In this document: piece after piece, positions 35,920-45,627 of the stretch
Layout of the letters: each line of letters opens with the position of its first letter
Numbering within the stretch: the first letter of the stretch is position 1
The notes under the pieces: generated by a model
Told to the model about the DNA's origin: nothing
The model's database searches: none
Seen by the model: the letters and a program-made list of their open reading frames with translations, nothing else
Source: Rhizobium sp. Q54
Lineage (GTDB): Bacteria > Pseudomonadota > Alphaproteobacteria > UBA2966 > CAIVPW01
Reading direction: 5' to 3'
DNA length: 64,000 bases
Assembly (NCBI GenBank): GCA_945904955.1
Contig: CAMDPO010000009.1
Location: 1-64,000, forward strand
Program-made: the position numbers and the translations under genes

Positions 35920-38277
35920 ATGCGTAGAGTCCATCTGCATACGAAGGTTGTGTTGGCCGCAGGCACCATGCTGGCGACCTTGGCGATGCACACAACTGCT
36001 TTTGCGCAACAAGCGCCGATCGCGGTACCGGAGGTGGAAGTCATCGGCGCTACGCCGATCCTGGGTGGCGCTGTCGAGCGCAACAAGATCCCGACCAACG
36101 TCCAGGTTGTGAACCCCAACGACGCGGCCGTGCCGCCGACCAATGGTATCGCCGAAACGCTGATCACCCAGGTGCCGAACGTCACCGTCAATGCGGCGCA
36201 GAACAATCCCTATCAGCCCGACATCCAGTTCCGCGGCTATACGGCGTCGCCGCTACTCGGCAACAGCCAGGGCCTCGCGGTCTACCAGAACGGCGTGCGC
36301 ATCAACGAGGTGTTCGGCGACACGGTGAACTGGGACTTGATCCCGGACACCGCCATCGGACAGCTCAACGTGGTGCCGGGCGGCTGGAACGCGGTGTACG
36401 GCCTCAACGCTCTGGGCGGCGCGCTGTCCCTCGACATGAAGGATGGCTTTGAGTTCAAAGGCACTCAGGCGGGCGCCGAGGTGGGCCAGTGGGGCCGCCG
36501 CAAGCTCTCGATCGAGCACGGCAACGAGAGCCGCAACAGCGCGTTCTATTTTGCTGCCGACGCCATCAACGAGGACGGCTGGCGCGACTTGTCGCCGTCG
36601 GAGTTGCGCCGCTTCTATGGCGACTTCAGCCATCGCGGTGACAAGCTCGACCTGTCGTTGAACTTCACCGGGGCACAGAACACCCTGGTCGGCAATGGCG
36701 CGGCGCCGATCGAGCTGTTGGCGGCGCGCCGGCAGTCGATCTTCACGGCTCCCGACGAGACGAAGAATACGCTCGGCATGCTGAGCCTCAACGGCAACTA
36801 CTTCTTGAGCGACAGGCTGTCGCTGCAGTTCGTCGCCAATCTGCGCCGCATGCTGCGCGACACGCTCAACGGCGACGCCTCGGAGTTCGAGGAGTGCCAA
36901 GGCACCAACGTCGGCGAAACCGATGCCGCGACACTGGCGCCGGATGATCCCGACGATTTCATGTGCGAGGACGCCGGCGACGCCGACGAGGAGATCGCCC
37001 TCGACGAGAACGGCGAGCGCATCCTTGCCTCGGAAGCGCGCGAGAGTGGCGTGCTCAATTACTCCGGCACGCGCACGACGTCGTATGGCGTCGGCCTGCA
37101 GACGACGTGGGAAGGCATGCTCGGCGGCCGCGAGAATCGCATCATCTTCGGCGGCAGCTGGGACGCCGGCCGCACCAAGTTCCACTCGGAGACGGAGCTC
37201 GGCGCCCTCGACGAGCGGCGCTTCGCCATCGGCGACGGCGTATTGGTCGGAGAGACGCTGGTGCGCGCCGAGACGGACACGACCTACTACGGCGTGTTCC
37301 TGGTCGACACCATCGAGCTCACCAACCGCCTCGATCTGAACCTCGCTGCTCGCTACAACGAGGCGAAGGTCAACATCGCCGACCGCGTCGGCGAGGACCT
37401 CAACGGCAACCACACCTTCCGCCGCCTCAACCCCGCTGCCGGCATCACCTACGCCTTCCGGCCGGGCGCAGCGCTGTCGCTGAGCTACTCCGAGGCCAAC
37501 CGCGCGCCGACCGCCGCGGAACTGACCTGCGCGGACGAGGATGATCCGTGCCGCTTCCCGAACGCCTTCGTCGCCGATCCGCCGCTATCGCAGGTCGTCA
37601 GCAAGACCTTCGAAATCGGGGCGCGCGGCACGACCGGCCGCTGGGACTGGAATGGCGCGCTGTTCCGCACCACCAGCTACGACGACATCATGTTCATCTC
37701 GAGCGGGCCCGGCACGCAGTCGGGCTTCTTCCAGAATGTCGGCGAGACGCGCCGGCAGGGCGTCGAGATGGGCGTGCGCGCGAAGTTCGGGCGCCTGACC
37801 ACTTTCGCCAACTACTCGCTCCTGGATGCGACGTTCCAGTCGGCCATGACGATCAACAGCCCGAACAATCCGTTCGCCGACGACAACGAGATCAACGTCG
37901 AGGCGGGCGACAAGATCCCGCTGCTGCCGCGCCACAACTTCAAGCTGGGCGCCGACTTCGACGTGACCCGCGCGTGGGTCGTCGGCGGCACGCTCAACGG
38001 AGTGTCGAGCCAGTACTTCCGTGGCGACGAGGCCAACCTCTCCCCACCGGTGCCGGCGTTCCAGACCATCAACCTGCACACGCGCTACCGCGTGCGGGAC
38101 TCGATCGACCTGTTCGCCAAGGTAGATAACGTGTTCGACGCCGAGTACGAGACGTTCGGCATTTTCGGCGAGGTCGACGAGGTCGATCTGGCCGAGGCAC
38201 CGGGCGCCGAAGATCCCCGCATGTTGGGACCGGGAGCACCGCGCACCTTCTCGGTCGGGCTCAAGGTTCGTTTCTAA
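35920..38277 (+). CDS. TonB-dependent outer-membrane receptor
   Basis: 785 residues. Signal peptide cleaved near AFAQ/Q; TonB-box-like EVEVIG (38-43); plug domain (about 55-175) with the typical IRG-like PDIQFRGY and GLNALGGALSL; then the barrel, ending in an aromatic C-terminus (SVGLKVRF). An acidic extracellular loop (about 319-366) holds Cys326 and Cys349, and another Cys pair lies in LTCADEDDPC, so at least two loops may be disulfide-braced. The ligand is unknown: I see no strong signature for siderophores, cobalamin or sugars. It is preceded by two sigma-54 promoters and followed by a terminator and a tonB gene. Confidence 0.95.
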   Translation: MRRVHLHTKVVLAAGTMLATLAMHTTAFAQQAPIAVPEVEVIGATPILGGAVERNKIPTNVQVVNPNDAAVPPTNGIAETLITQVPNVTVNAAQNNPYQPDIQFRGYTASPLLGNSQGLAVYQNGVRINEVFGDTVNWDLIPDTAIGQLNVVPGGWNAVYGLNALGGALSLDMKDGFEFKGTQAGAEVGQWGRRKLSIEHGNESRNSAFYFAADAINEDGWRDLSPSELRRFYGDFSHRGDKLDLSLNFTGAQNTLVGNGAAPIELLAARRQSIFTAPDETKNTLGMLSLNGNYFLSDRLSLQFVANLRRMLRDTLNGDASEFEECQGTNVGETDAATLAPDDPDDFMCEDAGDADEEIALDENGERILASEARESGVLNYSGTRTTSYGVGLQTTWEGMLGGRENRIIFGGSWDAGRTKFHSETELGALDERRFAIGDGVLVGETLVRAETDTTYYGVFLVDTIELTNRLDLNLAARYNEAKVNIADRVGEDLNGNHTFRRLNPAAGITYAFRPGAALSLSYSEANRAPTAAELTCADEDDPCRFPNAFVADPPLSQVVSKTFEIGARGTTGRWDWNGALFRTTSYDDIMFISSGPGTQSGFFQNVGETRRQGVEMGVRAKFGRLTTFANYSLLDATFQSAMTINSPNNPFADDNEINVEAGDKIPLLPRHNFKLGADFDVTRAWVVGGTLNGVSSQYFRGDEANLSPPVPAFQTINLHTRYRVRDSIDLFAKVDNVFDAEYETFGIFGEVDEVDLAEAPGAEDPRMLGPGAPRTFSVGLKVRF

Positions 38278-38306
38278 GGGATCCGCTTAGCAGCATTCGG
38301 CGCACA

Positions 38307-38347
38307 CACACCGCGGGGCGTGCGACACCCCGCGGTGTGACGCTTTT
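38307..38347 (+). terminator. terminator-like hairpin after the TonB-dependent receptor
   Basis: CACACCGCGGGG (38307-38318) pairs perfectly with CCCCGCGGTGTG (38328-38339), loop of 9 bases, then ACGCTTTTCGG. The T-run is short, so termination may be partial and allow some read-through to tonB. Confidence 0.65.
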
Positions 38348-38446
38348 CGGGATGGCGAACTTCGGCCCAGTGGGAGGGGACCGTGCACGCCAAGACCAGG
38401 CTTCGCTCCGAGCGAGCCAGCGTTGACGACGGCCGGACTCCGTCTT

Positions 38447-38462
38447 GGTGCCGATAGGCACC
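38447..38462 (+). promoter_or_regulatory. hairpin abutting the tonB start codon
   Basis: GGTGCC (38447-38452) and GGCACC (38457-38462) flank GATA and end at the base before the ATG at 38463. There is no obvious separate ribosome-binding site, so the hairpin may limit initiation there or mark the use of an upstream TTG/GTG (38445/38448). Confidence 0.4.
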
Positions 38463-39467
38463 ATGCGGGGTCCGTTCGTCTTTTCGCTTGGCGCGCACGC
38501 CATCGTGGTGGCCGTGATGTACTTCGGCCTGCCCGAATGGCTGCGGCCGGTGGAGAGCCCGCCAGACGCGATTGCGGTCGATCTGGTCGAGGAAATCGCC
38601 CTCGCCGTACCCGAAGTCTCCGCAGCGCCCGCCGTCGCGGCCACCCCGCCGCCCTTCGCAGCACCGGCGCCTGAGCCCGTTCGGGAACCCGTGGCGGGGC
38701 CACTGCCACTCCCGCCCCCACCGGCCCACCCCCCAGAACCCGCACCCGAGCCTCTGCCACCACCGCCGGAGTTCATGCCAGAACCTCCTCCGCCCGAGGC
38801 AGAGCCGCTGCCGGAGGCCGTCGTCATTCCGGAGCCGCCGCCACCGCCCGAGCCAGCGCCAGAAGAACCGCGCATCGCCGAGGTCCCGCCGCCGGAACAT
38901 GAACCGCCGCTCTTGCCGGAGCCCGAACCTGTGTGGGAGCCGGAGCCGGTCGTCGTCGAGGAGCCACCGCCGCCGGAGCCCGTCGCCGTCGCAGTTCCAC
39001 CGCCACCGGAGCTACCCCCACCGGAACGCGAGCCGCTGCGGGAGCCGGAACCGACACCCGAGCCGGCACTCGTTGCGGCGCCGCCGTCGCCTCCAGCTGC
39101 CGCCGTGGAGGCGCCGGCTGCGTCTGCTCCCGCACCAGTCGCGCAGCCGGCCATCGCCGCGCAGGCAGGGACAGTGACGGCCGACGCAATCGCGCAGTAC
39201 GCGCTCGCCATCAATCGCAAGGTCGACGCGGTGAAGCAATATCCGGCACAGGCGCTGCGGCGGCGCGAGCAGGGCACGATCGAGGTGCGCGTCTCGCTGA
39301 ATGCGCGCGGCGAAATTGTGGCGATCGAAGCGGCGCAGGCGGAGCCGCGGCTACTCGTGCAGGCTGCGCTGGAGGCGGTGCGCAAGGCAGCGCCTTACCC
39401 GGCCCTCGACGCGATCGGCCGCACCGATACGCAGTTCGTCATCCCGGTGCGTTTCGAGGTGCGCTAG
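38463..39467 (+). CDS. tonB: TonB-family energy-transducing protein
   Basis: 334 residues. A short cytoplasmic start and one transmembrane helix (about 5-23) are followed by a very long Pro/Glu-rich periplasmic spacer (about 50-215, many PEPPPPE units) and a C-terminal TonB domain (YPAQALRRREQGTIEVRVSL, then GRTDTQFVIPVRFEV). It would couple inner-membrane proton-motive force to an outer-membrane receptor. Its position straight after the receptor gene suggests that it is dedicated to that receptor. No exbB/exbD genes are in the window. The proline-rich segment is compositionally unusual but uses the same codons as its neighbours. Confidence 0.93.
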   Translation: MRGPFVFSLGAHAIVVAVMYFGLPEWLRPVESPPDAIAVDLVEEIALAVPEVSAAPAVAATPPPFAAPAPEPVREPVAGPLPLPPPPAHPPEPAPEPLPPPPEFMPEPPPPEAEPLPEAVVIPEPPPPPEPAPEEPRIAEVPPPEHEPPLLPEPEPVWEPEPVVVEEPPPPEPVAVAVPPPPELPPPEREPLREPEPTPEPALVAAPPSPPAAAVEAPAASAPAPVAQPAIAAQAGTVTADAIAQYALAINRKVDAVKQYPAQALRRREQGTIEVRVSLNARGEIVAIEAAQAEPRLLVQAALEAVRKAAPYPALDAIGRTDTQFVIPVRFEVR

Positions 39468-39483
39468 CTGCCGCGTCGCGCCG

Positions 39484-39816
39484 TCAAGCGTAGTGGACGG
39501 CGACCCATACGGTTGGGACCTGCGGGTCAGTCCATTCGACGCGATGGCGGCAATGGGCAGGGATGTCGACGTAGTCGCCGCCGCGCAGCGTGATCGACTC
39601 CGCCTTGCCTTCAAATTGGAGGCGCGCGGCGCCGTGCACCACCAGCACCCACTCGTGGCGATCCTGGTCGTACCAGCGGCCGGGCTCGGTGACGTGGCCG
39701 AGGGAGACGATACGCTCGATGCGGGCGCCGGAAGCGTCGATCAACGTCGTGAACTGCTCGCCGGAAAAATTCGCAGGCACGCCGGTGCCCAGAGACCCTC
39801 GCCGCAGTGCGCTCAT
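39484..39816 (-). CDS. small cupin-domain protein
   Basis: 110 residues forming a single cupin barrel. The first cupin motif is around RHEWVLVVHGAARLQFEG and the second around GDYVDIPAHCRHRVEWTD, with His and Glu residues in metal-ligand positions. The start (FSGEQFTTLIDASGARIERIV) resembles small cupins annotated as cell-division or sugar-related proteins, but the substrate is unknown. No signal peptide. It is convergent with tonB (16-base gap) and divergent from the phosphatase gene. Confidence 0.85.
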   Translation of the reverse strand: MSALRRGSLGTGVPANFSGEQFTTLIDASGARIERIVSLGHVTEPGRWYDQDRHEWVLVVHGAARLQFEGKAESITLRGGDYVDIPAHCRHRVEWTDPQVPTVWVAVHYA

Positions 39817-39916
39817 GGTTGCCTCCTCGCTCTCCCGGGCAGTATCGCATCCGTCGGGCGCCCGCGAGTGATCGAACGCGCGTACGTGCTATTCTGAGCC
39901 TGCGGGGGGTACACCG

Positions 39917-40852
39917 ATGTATCGATTCGCTTGGCTGGTGGCGATCACGCTGCTGGGCGCCGCGTCTGCCACGGCGCAGCCGGTGCGATTTCGACTGGCA
40001 CTCATCGGCGACCTTGGCTACAGCGAGACCAACTTTGCCGTGCCGCACGAGCGGCAGTACGCCAACGTGCTAGCGGAAATCAACGCGCAGGACCTTGCGT
40101 TTGTCATTCACGACGGCGACCTCGGCGCCGGGGGCGACCTGTGCTCCGATGCCGGGCTGAGGACCCGCTTGCGCCAGCTTCAGACCTCGGCGCACCCCTT
40201 GATCTACACCCCCGGCGACAACGAGTGGACGGACTGCCGCTTCTACGACGATCCCCTGGCGCGCTTGGCGAGCATCCGCGAGATGTTCTTCGACAACGAC
40301 CGCAGCCTCGGGCAGCGCACGCTGCAACTGACCCGTCAGAGCGACGTCGACGCGAGGTTCTGGCGCTACGTGGAGAACGCGCTGTGGCACTTCGGTGACG
40401 TCACCTTCGCCACCCTGCACGTGGTCGGCAGCAATAACAACCGGGGCCAGCCAGAACACGACGCACGTGACGAAGCCGTCGTCGCCTGGCTTGCCCACGC
40501 ATTCGCACAGGCAACGGAACGCAACAGCCGCGGCCTCATGCTCGTCATGCACGCCAACATGTTCAACGGCCGCAACCAGGGCATCACCAACGCGTTGTAT
40601 GACGGCCTGATCGAAGGCGTGCTGGCGTTCGGCAAGCCCGTCGTGATGGTGCACGGCGACACGCACCAGTTCATCATCGACAAACCACTAGCCGGCTGGA
40701 ACGGGTTTCCGCTTGAGATGTTCACACGCGTGCAGACCTTCGGGACGCCGGGCCACCATTGGGTCGAGGTCGTCGTCGATCCCGACGATCCCATGGTGTT
40801 CGGCTTCCGCCAGCGCATCGTGCGAGCCAACCTGGTCGATCATCCGCGTTGA
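39917..40852 (+). CDS. secreted calcineurin-like metallophosphatase
   Basis: 311 residues with a signal peptide (cleaved near SATA/Q). Metal-site motifs of the calcineurin-like fold are visible: LALIGDLGY (GD), VIHDGDLG (GD), TPGDNEWTDC (GDN), VMHANMF (H) and VHGDTHQF (GDxH). The substrate is unknown; related secreted enzymes act on nucleotides or phosphodiesters. Extra cysteines occur at LCSDAG and TDCRFYDD and may pair. It is followed by a bidirectional terminator shared with clpA. Confidence 0.88.
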   Translation: MYRFAWLVAITLLGAASATAQPVRFRLALIGDLGYSETNFAVPHERQYANVLAEINAQDLAFVIHDGDLGAGGDLCSDAGLRTRLRQLQTSAHPLIYTPGDNEWTDCRFYDDPLARLASIREMFFDNDRSLGQRTLQLTRQSDVDARFWRYVENALWHFGDVTFATLHVVGSNNNRGQPEHDARDEAVVAWLAHAFAQATERNSRGLMLVMHANMFNGRNQGITNALYDGLIEGVLAFGKPVVMVHGDTHQFIIDKPLAGWNGFPLEMFTRVQTFGTPGHHWVEVVVDPDDPMVFGFRQRIVRANLVDHPR

Positions 40853-40862
40853 GGCCAATGAG

Positions 40863-40889
40863 AAAGCCCGCCGGGGTGCGGCGGGCTTT
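40863..40889. terminator. bidirectional terminator between the phosphatase and clpA
   Basis: AAAGCCCGCCG (40863-40873) pairs perfectly with CGGCGGGCTTT (40879-40889) over a 5-base loop; A/T runs on both sides serve both strands. It lies between two convergent genes. Confidence 0.9.
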
Positions 40890-40912
40890 CCTTAAGCAGC
40901 AATGGCTGGGTG

Positions 40913-43243
40913 CTAATGCACCAGCGCGGGGACTTTGTCCTCGCCGGCGTCGTCCTCTTCCGAGTCGGGCTTCTTCGGGTTCGTCTCGGCGGTGAGTTCG
41001 AAGGCGAGCTTGTCGTCGACCAGCGTGATGACGACGTGGCCGCCCTTTTCGAGCTTGCCGAACAATAGCTCCTCGGCCAGGGGCTTCTTGATGTGCTCCT
41101 GGATGAAGCGCGACATCGGGCGCGCACCGAACAGCTTGTCGAAGCCCTTCTTGGCGATCCAAGCGCGCGCCTCGTCGGACATCTGAATCGACACGTTGCG
41201 ATCCTGCAGCTGGGCTTCCAGCTGGAGCACGAACTTGTCGACGACGCGGGCGACGACCTCGGGCTCGAGCGACCCGAAGGCGATGATCGAGTCGAGACGG
41301 TTGCGGAACTCCGGCGTGAACAGGCGGTTGATCGCTTCCTGGTCCTCGTCGGACTTGATGCCACGGCCGAAGCCGATACCCTGCTTGTGCAACTCGGAAG
41401 CGCCGGCGTTGGTCGTCATGATCAGGATGATGTTGCGGAAATCCACCGACTTGCCGTTGTTGTCGGTGAGCTTGCCGTGGTCCATCACCTGCAGCAGGAG
41501 GTTGAACACGTCCTGGTGCGCCTTCTCGATCTCGTCGAGCAGCAGCACGGCGTGGGGATGCTGATCGACCTGGTCGGTCAACAGCCCGCCCTGGTCGAAA
41601 CCGACGTAGCCCGGCGGCGCGCCGATGAGGCGCGAAACCGAGTGGCGCTCCATGTACTCGGACATGTCGAAGCGGATCAGCTCGACGCCCAGGGTCAATG
41701 CCAATTGACGTGCGACCTCGGTCTTGCCGACGCCGGTGGGGCCGGAGAACAGGTAGTTGCCGATGGGCTTCTCCGGCTCGCGCAAGCCGGCGCGGGCGAG
41801 CTTGATCGACGAGGCGAGCGCCTCGATGGCCTTGTCCTGGCCGAACACGACGGCCTTGAGGTCGCGCTCCAAGTTGCGCAGCACCTGCTTGTCGTCGCGG
41901 CTGACGGCCTTGGGCGGGATGCGCGCCATCTTGGCGACCACCGCCTCGACCTCTCGAACGCTGATGACCTTGCGGCGCTTGCCTTCGGGCTTGAGCATCT
42001 CGGCGGCACCGACCTCGTCGATGACGTCGATCGCCTTATCGGGCAGCTTGCGATCGTTGATGTAGCGCGCGGAAAGCTCCACGGCCGTGCGGATGGCGTC
42101 GGCCGTATAGCGCACCTTGTGAAAATCCTCGAAGTACGGCTTGAGGCCGCGCAGGATTTTCACCGCGTCCTCGATGGACGGCTCGGCGACGTCGATCTTC
42201 TGGAAGCGGCGCGCCAGCGCGCGGTCCTTCTCGAAGATCGTGCGGTATTCCTTGTAGGTGGTCGAGCCGATGCAGCGCAGCGCGCCGTTGGCGAGCGCCG
42301 GCTTCAGCAGGTTCGACGCGTCCATAGCACCGCCCGACGTCGCGCCGGCACCGATGATGGTGTGGATCTCGTCGATGAAGAGGATGGCGTCCTCGTCGTT
42401 CTCGAGCTCGGTGAGAACGGCCTTCACGCGCTCCTCGAAATCGCCGCGATAGCGCGTCCCGGCGAGCAGCGAGCCCATGTCGAGGCTGAAGATGCGCGCG
42501 TCCTTCAGCACCTCGGGCACGTTGCCCTCGACGATTCGCAACGCCAAGCCTTCGGCGATGGCGGTCTTGCCGACGCCGGCGTCGCCGACGTACAGCGGGT
42601 TGTTCTTGGAGCGGCGGCAAAGAACCTGAATCGTGCGGTCGACCTCGGCTTCGCGGCCGATGAGCGGATCGATCTTGCCGGCGGCGGCCTTGCGGTTGAG
42701 GTCGACGCAATAGGCGGACAGCGCCTCGGGGCCCTTGCGGCCGGACGGCTCCTCCTGCTCCTCGTCGGTGGCGCCGCGCACGCGGCGTTCCTCGGTCGCG
42801 CCCGGCGCCTTGGCGATGCCATGGGAGATGTAGCTGACGGCGTCGAGGCGCGTCATGTCCTGCTGCTGCAGGAAGTAGACGGCGTGCGACTCGCGCTCGG
42901 AGAAGATGGCGACGAGGACGTTGGCGCCGGTCACTTCCTCGCGGCCGGAGCTTTGCACGTGGATGAGGGCGCGCTGAATGACGCGCTGGAAACCGGCGGT
43001 GGGGCGGGCCTCTTCGACACTGTCGACGACGAGGTTCGGAACCTGCTCGTCGAGGTAGCCGGTGAGCTCGCGGCGCAGGGCATCGACTTCGACGTTGCAC
43101 GCGTTGAGGACCGCCAGCGCGTCCTGATCTTCGGTCAGGGCGAGCAGCAGGTGCTCCAAAGTCGCGTACTCGTGGTGACGCTCGTTGGCGAGCGTCAGCG
43201 CGCGATGCAGGCTGCGTTCCAGATGGCTCGAGAAACCGGGCAC
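40913..43243 (-). CDS. clpA: ClpA ATPase subunit of the ClpAP protease
   Basis: 776 residues. ClpA unfolds substrates and feeds them to ClpP; ClpS hands it N-degron substrates. It has an N-domain with two Clp repeats ([20 protein letters not shown]), AAA-1 with [14 protein letters not shown], and AAA-2 with [15 protein letters not shown] and [15 protein letters not shown]. The ClpP-contacting loop carries IGFGRG. The start is a GTG at 43243 whose G is the last base of the clpS stop codon (one-base overlap). The C-terminal ~30 residues are acidic. Confidence 0.97.
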   Translation of the reverse strand: MPGFSSHLERSLHRALTLANERHHEYATLEHLLLALTEDQDALAVLNACNVEVDALRRELTGYLDEQVPNLVVDSVEEARPTAGFQRVIQRALIHVQSSGREEVTGANVLVAIFSERESHAVYFLQQQDMTRLDAVSYISHGIAKAPGATEERRVRGATDEEQEEPSGRKGPEALSAYCVDLNRKAAAGKIDPLIGREAEVDRTIQVLCRRSKNNPLYVGDAGVGKTAIAEGLALRIVEGNVPEVLKDARIFSLDMGSLLAGTRYRGDFEERVKAVLTELENDEDAILFIDEIHTIIGAGATSGGAMDASNLLKPALANGALRCIGSTTYKEYRTIFEKDRALARRFQKIDVAEPSIEDAVKILRGLKPYFEDFHKVRYTADAIRTAVELSARYINDRKLPDKAIDVIDEVGAAEMLKPEGKRRKVISVREVEAVVAKMARIPPKAVSRDDKQVLRNLERDLKAVVFGQDKAIEALASSIKLARAGLREPEKPIGNYLFSGPTGVGKTEVARQLALTLGVELIRFDMSEYMERHSVSRLIGAPPGYVGFDQGGLLTDQVDQHPHAVLLLDEIEKAHQDVFNLLLQVMDHGKLTDNNGKSVDFRNIILIMTTNAGASELHKQGIGFGRGIKSDEDQEAINRLFTPEFRNRLDSIIAFGSLEPEVVARVVDKFVLQLEAQLQDRNVSIQMSDEARAWIAKKGFDKLFGARPMSRFIQEHIKKPLAEELLFGKLEKGGHVVITLVDDKLAFELTAETNPKKPDSEEDDAGEDKVPALVH

Positions 43244-43575
43244 TACTCTCTCTCCATGGTGCACTGAAGGGGATGCTGATGCTGGCGGGCGAGCTCTACG
43301 ACCCGGGCGACCTTGGTCTCGGCGACCTCGTAGGTGTACACGCCACACACGCCCACCCCCTTCTGGTGCACGTGGAGCATGATCCGGGTCGCCGTCTCCC
43401 GGTCCCGATGGAACACATCCTGGATCACCTGAACGACGAACTCCATCGGGGTGTAATCGTCATTGAGAAGCAGGACCTTGTACATGTCCGGCTTCTTGGT
43501 TTTGGGGCGAGTCCGAGTCGCGAGACCCACATTGGGGGTGTTGGTGCCGTCTGGCCTTTCCGGTCTGCGCGCCAT
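43243..43575 (-). CDS. clpS: ClpS adaptor protein
   Basis: 110 residues. ClpS binds destabilising N-terminal residues (Leu, Phe, Trp, Tyr) and delivers the proteins to ClpAP. The family core is clear: [20 protein letters not shown], with the Asn-Asp-Asp ligand pocket, then [20 protein letters not shown]. The first 28 residues are the usual flexible, basic extension. Upstream gene of the clpS-clpA pair. Confidence 0.97.
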   Translation of the reverse strand: MARRPERPDGTNTPNVGLATRTRPKTKKPDMYKVLLLNDDYTPMEFVVQVIQDVFHRDRETATRIMLHVHQKGVGVCGVYTYEVAETKVARVVELARQHQHPLQCTMERE

Positions 43576-43963
43576 GCTGACTATTAGGCCTCAAATGTAG
43601 GATGTCCGGCCCCGCGATCCAGTTGCCCCGTCCGGATGGCCAGGATCGCCCTTAAGAACTAACACCGACCGGATTAAGGTCCCGTGAAGCGCCCGAGCCA
43701 AGGTTTGGGCCGCTTTCCGAGAGTACCCTCCCCGTACCCGGCCCCACAAGCTGGGGTGGCGCCGCGACCCCCGCAGCCCATTCACGTGCCGTTAGCCAAC
43801 GGCTGGCACTCTTCCAGGGCCGGCGAATGGTCGGCCGCGATGGGTTTCGGAGAAGTCGTGCTTTACCTCCGGGACTCAGCGCCGCTAAGATTCAGCCAGC
43901 GCGTAGCTGCTTGAAAATGGTGCGTTTTCGCCTGCGAGGGCGCACCAGGGGGATGACGGACGG
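43576..43963. other. 388-base gap between clpS and the D,D-carboxypeptidase gene
   Basis: Divergent intergenic region that must hold both promoters. I see no protein-coding frame with family-like sequence and no RNA gene. There is an imperfect nested hairpin at 43786-43809 (GTGCC...AGCC...GGCT-GGCAC) and a small one in GCCCCACAAGCTGGGGTGGC. No promoter stands out by eye. Confidence 0.5.
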
Positions 43964-45316
43964 GTGCCGATTCCACGATTCCGGCCGCTGCGTATCGCGG
44001 TCATCGCTCTTGTAACGCTGTGTGCCTTCTCGACGGTCGAGGCCCGCGCCGCTGCCCAGGCAGCGCTGGTGATGAACGCGGTCACGGGTGAGGTGCTGTA
44101 TTCCTCGAACCCCGACGTGACGACGTCGCCGGCGTCGCTCGCCAAGCTGATGACGCTGTACCTGACCTTCGAGGCGCTCGAGACGGGCCGCCTCAAGCTC
44201 AGCCAGACCCTGACCATTTCCCGCCGCGCCTCGATCCAGCCGGCGTCCAAGCTTTACCTGCAGGCGGGTCAGACCATCACCGTCGAGGAGGCCATTCGCG
44301 GCCTGGTGACCAAGTCGGCCAACGACGTCGCCATGGTGCTGTCCGAGGCGATCGGCGGCACCGAAGAGCAGTTCGCCGCGAAGATGACGGCCAAGGCCAA
44401 GCAGCTGGGCATGAACAGCACCAGCTTCCGCAACTCGTCGGGCCTCTTCCACAGCCAGCAGTACACGACGGCGCGCGACGTGGCGCGGCTCGGCATGGCG
44501 CTGATGCGCGACTACCCGAAGCAGTATCCGTACTTCTCGACGCCAAGCTTCACCTACAAGGGCACGACCCACACCAACCACAACGGGTTGCTGGGACGCT
44601 ACGCGGGCGTCGACGGCCTCAAGACCGGCTACATCGACGCGTCCGGCTTCAACCTCGCCGCCTCCGTGGTGCGTGGCAACACGCGCCTCGTCGGCGTCGT
44701 CATGGGGGGCAAGACCGCCGCCGCGCGCGATCGCGAGATGACCGGCCTGTTCGACATGGCCTTCAACCGCATCGCCACGCTCGACTACACCAAGCAGCCG
44801 AAGCAGCCCGCCGCCGCCCCGCTCGCCATGAGCAAGCCGCCGGCCGCGGCCGCTCCCACGCCGACCAAGCCCGCCGCCGCCAGGCCAACCGCGCCGACGG
44901 TCGCGAAGGCTGCCGGGGCACCCGAGCCGACCGGCTGGGCAATCCAGGCCGGCGCCTACAAGATTTACGACGACGCCGCGAAGCGCCTCGCCCAGGTCGC
45001 CGCGGTCGTAGTGGACACCCTCAAGAATCCGGCGCCGATGGTGCTGCCCGACGCCAAGGGCGAGATGCACCGCGTGCGCATCGGCCAGCTGACGTTGACC
45101 GAGGCGCGCAACGCGTGCCGCCTGCTCGAGCAGAAGGGCATGGGCTGCGTGACGATCTCGCCGGCCGGCCAGGCCAACGACCTGGCGCTGGTGGCGCCGA
45201 GGACGGCGCCGGGCGCCGCGACCGCTGTCGCGGCCGCGGGCGTTCCTGGCTTCGGCGATACGCTCAACGAGATCGCGCGCATGTTGCGCCCGAAGGAAGC
45301 GGCGCCGGCGAAATAG
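43964..45316 (+). CDS. D-alanyl-D-alanine carboxypeptidase with SPOR domain
   Basis: 450 residues, peptidase family S11 (low-molecular-weight PBP). It trims the terminal D-Ala from peptidoglycan stem peptides in the periplasm. Signal peptide to about residue 28; the three active-site motifs are Ser58-x-x-Lys61 (SLAK), Ser118-Ala-Asn120 and Lys220-Thr-Gly. After the catalytic part comes a Pro/Ala-rich linker (about 275-320) and a C-terminal SPOR-like domain (WAIQAGAYKIYDDAAKRLAQ), which binds denuded septal glycan and suggests a division-site role. The GTG at 43964 gives a good signal peptide. Confidence 0.93.
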   Translation: MPIPRFRPLRIAVIALVTLCAFSTVEARAAAQAALVMNAVTGEVLYSSNPDVTTSPASLAKLMTLYLTFEALETGRLKLSQTLTISRRASIQPASKLYLQAGQTITVEEAIRGLVTKSANDVAMVLSEAIGGTEEQFAAKMTAKAKQLGMNSTSFRNSSGLFHSQQYTTARDVARLGMALMRDYPKQYPYFSTPSFTYKGTTHTNHNGLLGRYAGVDGLKTGYIDASGFNLAASVVRGNTRLVGVVMGGKTAAARDREMTGLFDMAFNRIATLDYTKQPKQPAAAPLAMSKPPAAAAPTPTKPAAARPTAPTVAKAAGAPEPTGWAIQAGAYKIYDDAAKRLAQVAAVVVDTLKNPAPMVLPDAKGEMHRVRIGQLTLTEARNACRLLEQKGMGCVTISPAGQANDLALVAPRTAPGAATAVAAAGVPGFGDTLNEIARMLRPKEAAPAK

Positions 45317-45627
45317 CGCGGCTACGCGCGCACCGCCTGTGGTGTGCTCCCCGTAAGGGTACGGAAGTATGCGGCGCTGCCTCCGAGCGCTGGTGGGTTC
45401 GCGCGCGCCGCGTAAAGAACGCGGGATTACGCGGACCGAGTCCGGATTGCTGCCCTCCTTCATCCAGCGCTTGCCGACGAGTCGCATGCGAATGAGATGG
45501 CGCGTGAGACGCAGCGCAGCGAGCCGATGCGGAAAGATTCGCGTGAGCGCTTGACGCGGAAATCGCGCGGAGATTTGGTCAAGTCACGAGGAGTTGCGAG
45601 GGCACAACGATTCTATTGCCCTCACCC
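45317..45627. other. 311-base gap with a degenerate repeat end
   Basis: No convincing coding frame on either strand. The right edge (45618-45640) contains TTGCCCTCACCCCTACCC, a partial match to the REP-like family, which runs directly into the stop of the truncated acetyltransferase gene. The missing half of that gene is not recognisable here. Confidence 0.5.

Noticed and set aside
38700-39120. Pro/Glu-rich segment as a separate repeat protein or assembly artefact
   Set aside because: It is the expected rigid spacer of a TonB protein and is in frame with the membrane helix and the TonB domain.
41093-43267. Plus-strand open frame over clpA
   Set aside because: Shadow of clpA, which has full family motifs in the other strand.
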